From assembly GCA_022447165.1 (NCBI GenBank), contig JAKVBR010000019.1:1-11844 (forward strand): a DNA stretch of 11,844 bases, read 5' to 3'. Positions 7,239 through 11,844 of the stretch are shown piece after piece. This stretch comes from Phycisphaerales bacterium (GTDB taxonomy: Bacteria > Planctomycetota > Phycisphaerae > Phycisphaerales > SM1A02). Position numbers and translations under genes: made by a program. Every line of letters begins with the position of its first letter. The first letter of the stretch is position 1. The notes under the pieces were generated by a model, which was not told where the DNA came from, ran no database searches, and saw only the letters and a list, made by a program, of their open reading frames with translations.

Positions 7239-8606
7239 ATGCCTTCTTCATGGAACAACCACATGGATAATTGGCAAGACGCAGAACAACATGTTGATAA
7301 AGCACTTGAGCTGTATGAACGGGGTCGCTGGGCTGAAGCAGAGCATGAACTGCGTCAAGCTCTTGAAATTGACCCAGACCAAGGTGATTGGCATTTCAAT
7401 TTAGGCCTGACACTTGAAAGGACTGGCAGAGATGCAGAAGCACTCGCTTGTTTTGAACAAGCAGCGAGGCTGCTTCCAGATGCAGTCGATCCAAAACTTG
7501 CTGTTGGCGCAACTTGCTTACGACTTGGGAGATTTAACGAGGCTGAAAAATGCTTAGAACTTGCCCTAGCGTTGAAACAATCGATGGAACAAGCTTGGGC
7601 AATGCTTATTGATGCACAATCTGCTCTTGGCAAATTTGATGAAGCAGAGACATCCTTTTATCTCGCTCAAGATGCATTGACAGACCAATCTGCATCCGTA
7701 CTTGTCGCAATGAGTTGCAGTCTCTCAGCACAAGGCAAATTAGACAGGGCCATTTGGTGTGCAAGGGAAGCGGTCAAGATCGATTCTTCGGTTGTAGGTG
7801 GCCGTCTCCAGTTAGCAAATGCACTTGTTGCTTCAGGACAAGGTCAACAAGCATCTCAAATATTACTTCAAGAATTGCGTGAAGATCCAGGTAATGTACA
7901 AGCGTTGCTTCTTCACGCTGATGTCCTTGCTGGGACCGGTAGAACATCAGAAGCAATTATCAAACTTCACAGGGTGTTGGAGTTAGAACCTGCAAACATT
8001 GAAGCGCATATCCGAGCAGGAAACATTGCGTTGGAATCAAAACGGTGGGAAGAAGCATTCATCGCTTGGGGTCTTGTCAGACGGCTACATCCTTCACACC
8101 CAACTGCATGTTTACATTTGGCTCAATCACTTCTTGCAATGCATCGATATGAAGCAGCAAGACCATTACTTCAGGAATATACAGAGCAACTTGGAGCAGA
8201 AACATCGGTCGAACATAAGTTGCAAGTCGCAGAGTTTTTATTGACTTCTGGCGACGCAGCTGACGCAATCCAATTACTCGAGCCAGTTGCCTCAAAGTGT
8301 GGAACAGATGCCATTTCGCTTGATGTGTTACGGCTTCTTGCGCTTGCGTACTTTGCGAACGACCAAATTGATGAAGGTATCTCGACAAGTCGGAAAGTGT
8401 TGAGGCACGATGAACAATGTCTTGCATCGATCCATAACCTTGCACTCGCATCAATGAAAAACAAACGGTACAGAATGGCGTGGGGCTGGGTCAACAAAGG
8501 GCTTGCAATTGATCCATATGATGAAGAACTTCGCAGGATTCGTTCGAAACTGATTTGGAAGTGGATTGGGCAATCAATCCGCAAACTGATATTCAGAGCG
8601 AGTTAA
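7239..8606 (+). CDS. TPR-repeat protein, cytoplasmic
   Basis: About 455 residues, almost entirely tetratricopeptide repeats: I count roughly eleven helix pairs with the W/A-L-G-A-P pattern (e.g. GRWAEAEHELRQALEIDPDQG, WHFNLGLTLERTGRDAEALACFEQA, NVQALLLHADVLAGTGRTSEAIIKLHRVLELEPAN). There is no signal peptide, membrane helix or catalytic domain. It ends in a basic amphipathic helix (about WKWIGQSIRKLIFRAS). Its role is probably as a protein-binding scaffold; the partner is unknown. The start is uncertain: 7239 is the outermost ATG. ATG at 7263 is equally plausible, since the TPR region begins right after it, GGAA lies upstream, and a TACAAT box at 7233-7238 would place the transcript start near 7245. 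TTG at 7227 is less likely. The gene diverges from the HEAT lipoprotein gene and converges on rpsR with a 33-bp gap that has no hairpin. Confidence 0.88.
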   Translation: MPSSWNNHMDNWQDAEQHVDKALELYERGRWAEAEHELRQALEIDPDQGDWHFNLGLTLERTGRDAEALACFEQAARLLPDAVDPKLAVGATCLRLGRFNEAEKCLELALALKQSMEQAWAMLIDAQSALGKFDEAETSFYLAQDALTDQSASVLVAMSCSLSAQGKLDRAIWCAREAVKIDSSVVGGRLQLANALVASGQGQQASQILLQELREDPGNVQALLLHADVLAGTGRTSEAIIKLHRVLELEPANIEAHIRAGNIALESKRWEEAFIAWGLVRRLHPSHPTACLHLAQSLLAMHRYEAARPLLQEYTEQLGAETSVEHKLQVAEFLLTSGDAADAIQLLEPVASKCGTDAISLDVLRLLALAYFANDQIDEGISTSRKVLRHDEQCLASIHNLALASMKNKRYRMAWGWVNKGLAIDPYDEELRRIRSKLIWKWIGQSIRKLIFRAS

Positions 8607-8639
8607 TCCCAAACTAAAAACTAAAAGAATTGGAAATGC

Positions 8640-8876
8640 TTAGAGCGTGCCTGAAGTAAACGGCAATAGTGCCATGTATCGAGCACGTTTTACTGCTTGC
8701 GCAACCATTCGTTGTTGCTTTGCAGTTGTACCAAGTCGCTTACGTGAGTAAATTTTTCCGTTCGGTGTCATCAATCGACGCAAATCATCTACAGATTTGT
8801 AATCAATGTATTGTTTGCCATCTTTGTCAGTCTTGATGTAAGACTTTGAAGGATTTCTGCCGTAATCGCCTGTCAT
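8640..8876 (-). CDS. rpsR: 30S ribosomal protein bS18
   Basis: This small-subunit protein binds 16S rRNA in the platform together with bS6. The 78 residues match the family along its length: IDYKSVDDLRRLMTPNGKIYSRKRLGTTAKQQRMVAQAVKRARYMALLPFT corresponds to the conserved IDYKD...[28 protein letters not shown] region of E. coli S18. The start is the ATG at 8876, with AAAGGA about 8 nt upstream; an in-frame TTG at 8903 would add nine residues that overlap this ribosome site and is rejected. The N-terminus lacks the Cys residues found in some S18 proteins. The gene stands alone: rpsF, ssb and rplI, its usual partners, are not beside it. It has its own promoter and a structured leader. Confidence 0.96.
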   Translation of the reverse strand: MTGDYGRNPSKSYIKTDKDGKQYIDYKSVDDLRRLMTPNGKIYSRKRLGTTAKQQRMVAQAVKRARYMALLPFTSGTL

Positions 8877-8909
8877 AGGTAAGTCCTTTCGTCGTGGATA
8901 CAAAAAGTA

Positions 8910-8946
8910 GCCCTAGCATGTACACCGCTAGGGCGACGAGTAGCGG
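8910..8946 (-). promoter_or_regulatory. Structured 5' leader of rpsR: two mutually exclusive hairpins, attenuator-like
   Basis: Read on the minus strand, CCGCTA (8941-8946) can pair with TAGCGG (8925-8930), giving a 6-bp hairpin with a 10-nt loop. Alternatively GCCCTAGC (8927-8934) can pair with GCTAGGGC (8910-8917), giving a perfect 8-bp hairpin with a 9-nt loop, followed at once by TACTTTTTG. The two share bases 8927-8930, so only one can form. The second looks like an intrinsic terminator and the first like an anti-terminator. No gene on the minus strand ends upstream, so this is not a neighbour's terminator. The ligand could be bS18 or the bS6:bS18 complex, as in known autoregulation of these genes in other bacteria; that is inference. 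Confidence 0.5.
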
Positions 8947-8949
8947 AAT

Positions 8950-8978
8950 ATCTTAGCAGAGTGTCCTTTTTAAGGCAA
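8950..8978 (-). promoter_or_regulatory. Candidate sigma-70-type promoter for rpsR
   Basis: On the minus strand, TTGCCT (8973-8978) and TAAGAT (8950-8955) are separated by exactly 17 nt; each matches the consensus at 4 of 6 positions. Transcription would begin near 8943, giving a leader of about 67 nt that contains the paired hairpins. It lies in the 131-bp divergent region shared with the hydrolase gene at 9008. Confidence 0.45.
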
Positions 8979-9007
8979 GTGAGCGCTGTCTCTTGTATGC
9001 TCTCAGT

Positions 9008-9640
9008 ATGGCTCCAATCATCGGAATCACGGCTGACATCAATGAAAAAAAGCATCGAACCGGTGTTGCCTACAGCACTGCTGTACAGAATGCCGGCGGT
9101 GTTCCATTAATACTGCCTCCTCTGTTGGGGTGCGAGGATAGGTACTTAGAGTTATGTGATGGTTTTATCTTCACTGGTGGGGATGACCCAATCATGGAAG
9201 CATTTGGTGAATCAACTCACCCTAAAGCAGTCAAAGTCCATGAAAACAGGCAACTGTTTGAACTGTCCCTTCTTTCAAAACTGCAGTCCATTCCTGATGT
9301 GCCAGTGTTTGGAGTTTGCTTAGGGATGCAGTTTCTCGGTCTGCATGCAGGAGCGACCCTAATCCAACACCTTGATGATGAGTTGCTCCCTAGACATCAA
9401 ACGGGAGAACACGGGATCACCAGTGAACTTGGGAATGGAGTGGTTCATACGCACCATCACCAAGCGCTTGCAGATGCGGGTTCGCTGAGTGTCATTGCAA
9501 GGAGCGATGACGGGCTCATTGAAGGCATCGCAGATAAGCAAAGGCCTTGGTACATCGGCGTTCAGTGGCATCCCGAACGAACTGAGCATTCAATTTTAGG
9601 TCAAGCCCTATTCAACGATTTTGTTGCTGCGGCTACTTAG
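9008..9640 (+). CDS. Class I glutamine amidotransferase-like hydrolase (PuuD / Peptidase C26 family)
   Basis: The 210-residue protein has the class I GATase fold with its catalytic triad: Cys104 in the nucleophile elbow FGVCLGMQ, and His188 and Glu190 in WHPER. FTGGDDP near 56-61 is typical of the gamma-glutamyl-GABA hydrolase branch. Family members cleave gamma-glutamyl amide bonds, for example in putrescine breakdown; the actual substrate here is not known, and no other putrescine genes are nearby. At 210 residues it is shorter than E. coli PuuD (about 254). The start is the ATG at 9008; an in-frame TTG at 8993 is possible but has no support. There is no clear ribosome site. A TATGCT box at 8996-9001 ends 6 nt before the ATG and might give a leaderless mRNA, but no -35 is seen. 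It is followed after 16 nt by the YgfZ-like gene. Confidence 0.85.
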   Translation: MAPIIGITADINEKKHRTGVAYSTAVQNAGGVPLILPPLLGCEDRYLELCDGFIFTGGDDPIMEAFGESTHPKAVKVHENRQLFELSLLSKLQSIPDVPVFGVCLGMQFLGLHAGATLIQHLDDELLPRHQTGEHGITSELGNGVVHTHHHQALADAGSLSVIARSDDGLIEGIADKQRPWYIGVQWHPERTEHSILGQALFNDFVAAAT

Positions 9641-9656
9641 GTACCATACGAGTTAC

Positions 9657-10787
9657 ATGGCATTTCCATCTCCCTTACAAGAAGCATTAGAGTCCTATCA
9701 AATTTCACTTCCAGAAGTAGGTGATGGTGCCGAGCGCAGTGGTGCTGCTGAAGGAAGCCATCAAGAAGCCATGCTCGCGGAGTTTTTGCCGTGGGGTGAA
9801 ACTGGTTGTATTGTGCTTGCAACTGCTGGCATTGTTGAGTTGGAATACGCATCAATTCAAAAGGGGAGTTGCGTGTTTGATGCGTGTTGCCGCGGAGCAA
9901 TTGAAATCACTGGCGAAGACCGAGTAGAGTTCATAAATAGAATCTCTACGCAACAGTTTGAAAATCTCAGTGTGGGAGATTCAACGCTTGCGTTTGTCGC
10001 AGATAGAAAAGGCAAAATTGTCGGAGATGTCATAGTGCACATTCAGGAACATCGTCTGATGTTAGACGTCGACATTCATGCAATAGAAGATTTGCTTCGT
10101 CATTTTGATGAATACATCGTGATGGAAGAAGTGACTGTTACAGATTGCACTCAAACGACGCATTGGTTGTGGTGTTTGGGGCCAGATGCTGCGGATCTTA
10201 CAATTACGTGTGGTCAGCAGATGTCACTCCCTGTTGGTTTTCTTGGAGTTCAAGGCAAGAGCATTTTGCTAGACAGTGAAGACATTGTCACATGCTGGCA
10301 GTCACTCATTGAGCAAGGTGTTCGACCCGTTGGCTGGTACGCGCTCAATATGTCAAGAGTTGAACAAGGTGCTGCGATGTTTTTGATTGATTTTGATCAA
10401 TCTAACTTGCCTCATGAAACTAGTCTTATCGCATCTCGCGTGCGTTTTGATAAGGGGTGTTATCTCGGTCAAGAAATAGTCGCTCGTATGGAGAGTTTGG
10501 GGAAACCAAAACAGAAACTTGTACAACTTCACATCGACGATGATGATGCGTTGCCCATTGCAGGATCTCAGTTATGGATAGATGAAACATGTAGCGGAAC
10601 ACCGATTGGAGTTGTCACATCAAGCACGCTGAGCCCGCTTAGAAGTGGGAAGAGTGCTGTCATTGCAATGGTTTCAAAAAAGTGTTTCGCTGACGATACA
10701 GAGTTGTATGTGTACATTGGTTCAGATGTTTATAAGGTAGTGGTTAAATCGCTTACAGATGCACCCACGGAAGTTAGTCATGAGTAA
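9657..10787 (+). CDS. ygfZ: YgfZ/GcvT-family folate-binding protein
   Basis: YgfZ (IBA57 in mitochondria) is a tetrahydrofolate-binding protein that helps make or repair iron-sulfur clusters in certain enzymes. The defining motif KGCYLGQE is present at residues 266-273, with the functionally key Cys268. The N-terminal half has the GcvT-like pattern FDACCRGAIEITGEDRVEFINRISTQQFENL (about 74-104) followed by FVADRKGKIVGDVIVH. At 376 residues it is longer than E. coli YgfZ (about 326), partly because of an N-terminal segment of about 50 residues. The start is the ATG at 9657; the frame is open back to a TTG at 9621, but that would overlap the previous gene. Its stop overlaps the next gene's start by 8 nt. 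Glycine-cleavage T protein is excluded by the KGCYLGQE motif. Confidence 0.9.
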   Translation: MAFPSPLQEALESYQISLPEVGDGAERSGAAEGSHQEAMLAEFLPWGETGCIVLATAGIVELEYASIQKGSCVFDACCRGAIEITGEDRVEFINRISTQQFENLSVGDSTLAFVADRKGKIVGDVIVHIQEHRLMLDVDIHAIEDLLRHFDEYIVMEEVTVTDCTQTTHWLWCLGPDAADLTITCGQQMSLPVGFLGVQGKSILLDSEDIVTCWQSLIEQGVRPVGWYALNMSRVEQGAAMFLIDFDQSNLPHETSLIASRVRFDKGCYLGQEIVARMESLGKPKQKLVQLHIDDDDALPIAGSQLWIDETCSGTPIGVVTSSTLSPLRSGKSAVIAMVSKKCFADDTELYVYIGSDVYKVVVKSLTDAPTEVSHE

Positions 10788-11643
10788 CAAGCCGTGCATT
10801 GATATCACAGAGATGGGACCGCGAGATGGGTTGCAAAACATCTCAACAGTTATTCCCTCAGAAGACAAGGTGGCATTGATAAACTTGTTATCGAAGTGTG
10901 GACTCAAACGAATTGAAGCAACTGCTTTCGTTCATCCAAAATGGGTGCCCCAACTCAGTGACGCAGAACAAGTGCTCGGCTCAATCACAAGAGTAGAAGG
11001 CGTTCAATACACTGCACTAGTACCAAATGTACAAGGATGGGAGCGATCACTTTCAACATCGATTGATGAAATCGGAGTACTTACAGCGGCAAGCGATACG
11101 TTTTGTGAGAAAAACCTAAACACTACGATTGAGGGTTCGTTAGCAAAATTAAGACCGTTGGTTCAACTTGCTCATGAACAGAAGCAAGGAGTACGGTGTT
11201 ACATCAGTTGTGCTGTACGGTGCCCGTTTAGTGGTCCAGCAGAGCCCGTTCGGCTAAGAGAGTTAACGCAAACGCTGATTGATTTTGGAATAGATGACAT
11301 CGATTTTGGAGACACAATCGGTGTCGCTGAGCCAGATGACATTCTTCGTTTACTCGATACGGTTGATGGTTTACTTGAGCCAGCTGATCTCACATTGCAT
11401 TTGCACAACACGAATGGAAGGGCGATTGATTGTGCGAAGGTCGCTATTGAGAGTGGGGTTAGACGATTTGATGCATCAGTTGGAGGGCTCGGTGGTTGTC
11501 CATACGCACCGGGAGCAGAAGGCAATGTCTCAACTGAGTCGCTTCACCAGTTAGCAAATGATTTGGGTTTTGAAACTGGCATTTGCTTCGAGAAACTGTT
11601 AGAGGCCAAGAAGTTTATACTTCAGAAGATGCCTTGCAGTTAA
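10780..11643 (+). CDS. Hydroxymethylglutaryl-CoA lyase-like enzyme
   Basis: HMG-CoA lyase cleaves HMG-CoA to acetyl-CoA and acetoacetate, the last step of leucine breakdown. In the 287-residue protein, catalytic and metal-binding residues align with human HMGCL at a constant offset of 26: Arg15 and Asp16 (GPRDGLQN), Glu46, His207 and His209 (LHLHNTNG), Cys240 (GGLGGCPYAPGAEGN) and Asn249. FVHPKWVPQLSD also matches the family. The metal-site motif is HNTNG rather than the classical HDTYG, so a related acyl-CoA substrate is possible. The ATG at 10780 follows GGAAG and overlaps the ygfZ end (ATGAGTAA), which suggests translational coupling. The TTG-type upstream frame (from 10759) is not needed. 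No other leucine-degradation genes are visible in the window. Confidence 0.9.
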   Translation: MSNKPCIDITEMGPRDGLQNISTVIPSEDKVALINLLSKCGLKRIEATAFVHPKWVPQLSDAEQVLGSITRVEGVQYTALVPNVQGWERSLSTSIDEIGVLTAASDTFCEKNLNTTIEGSLAKLRPLVQLAHEQKQGVRCYISCAVRCPFSGPAEPVRLRELTQTLIDFGIDDIDFGDTIGVAEPDDILRLLDTVDGLLEPADLTLHLHNTNGRAIDCAKVAIESGVRRFDASVGGLGGCPYAPGAEGNVSTESLHQLANDLGFETGICFEKLLEAKKFILQKMPCS

Positions 11644-11844
11644 ACATCAAACTCGTAGAGTGACTTTGCTAAGTTAAAACCATCCCGAGTTGTTTTGATT
11701 GAATGAACATGTACAGTTCTTTGAACAGCATCGAGGAGTACGGCTAATGGTCTACTTGGGAAGGCGTACTTTGCAAAGCATCCCGTGTTGATAATGACAA
11801 CATCATCACGAATCCAGACACCTCGCCTATGCGTGTGGCCTGTG
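11640..11844 (-). CDS. Calcineurin-like metallophosphoesterase, C-terminal fragment (5' end outside window)
   Basis: On the minus strand an open frame runs from the right edge to a TAA at 11640-11642 and gives 67 residues. It starts with TGHTHRRGVW, matching the GHTH metal-binding motif near the end of calcineurin-like phosphoesterases, and continues RDDVVIINTGCF, matching the VINTGSF strand that follows in the family. The rest is a short strand-rich tail ending SLYEFDV. The substrate is unknown and the metal-binding sites earlier in the protein cannot be seen. The stop codon overlaps the lyase stop by two bases on the opposite strand; no terminator lies between them. Confidence 0.75.
   Translation of the reverse strand, partial: TGHTHRRGVWIRDDVVIINTGCFAKYAFPSRPLAVLLDAVQRTVHVHSIKTTRDGFNLAKSLYEFDV

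Noticed and set aside
8077..8584. Minus-strand frames of 125 and 137 codons under the TPR gene
   Set aside because: Both are antisense to clear TPR repeats, and each lacks a domain or ribosome site.

Overview
The window looks like a chromosomal stretch from a planctomycete, probably of the Phycisphaerae type. This is inferred from gene style: a Ser/Thr kinase with a single membrane helix followed by a TPR-like region, large TPR and HEAT-type helical-repeat proteins, few clear Shine-Dalgarno sites, and a 30S protein S18 gene standing alone. By eye the G+C content is somewhat below half. I see no mobile element, CRISPR array, tRNA or rRNA.

Left part (1-2070): the 3' portion of a membrane-anchored Ser/Thr protein kinase gene runs rightward off the window's left edge. 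A convergent intergenic region of about 250 bp follows. It holds a pyrimidine-rich tract with two anti-Shine-Dalgarno-like motifs and a strong GC-rich hairpin.

Middle-left (2071-7150, minus strand): three genes point leftward in a probable operon: a HEAT-like putative lipoprotein, a class II fumarase (fumC, only 3 nt downstream), and an APC-type amino-acid permease 54 nt further on. The permease carries a C-terminal PTS EIIA-like domain and a TrkA-C (RCK_C) domain. As given, its reading frame is broken near 3150-3175, so the transporter core and the regulatory tail lie in different frames.

Middle-right (7151-9007): a cytoplasmic TPR protein is transcribed divergently from the HEAT gene. It converges on rpsR (ribosomal protein bS18, minus strand). 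The rpsR leader has a plausible promoter and two mutually exclusive hairpins, the second followed by a U-rich run, which resembles a transcription attenuator.

Right part (9008-11844, plus strand): a class I glutamine-amidotransferase-like hydrolase (PuuD/Peptidase C26 family), a YgfZ-type folate-binding protein and an HMG-CoA-lyase-like enzyme form a tight operon. The lyase stop codon overlaps the stop codon of a converging, truncated calcineurin-like phosphoesterase gene.

Most genes are ordinary housekeeping or accessory genes. The points most worth a second look are the rpsR leader, the domain fusion and frameshift in the permease, and the anti-SD-like tract downstream of the kinase. I found no clear evidence of an entirely new multi-gene system.
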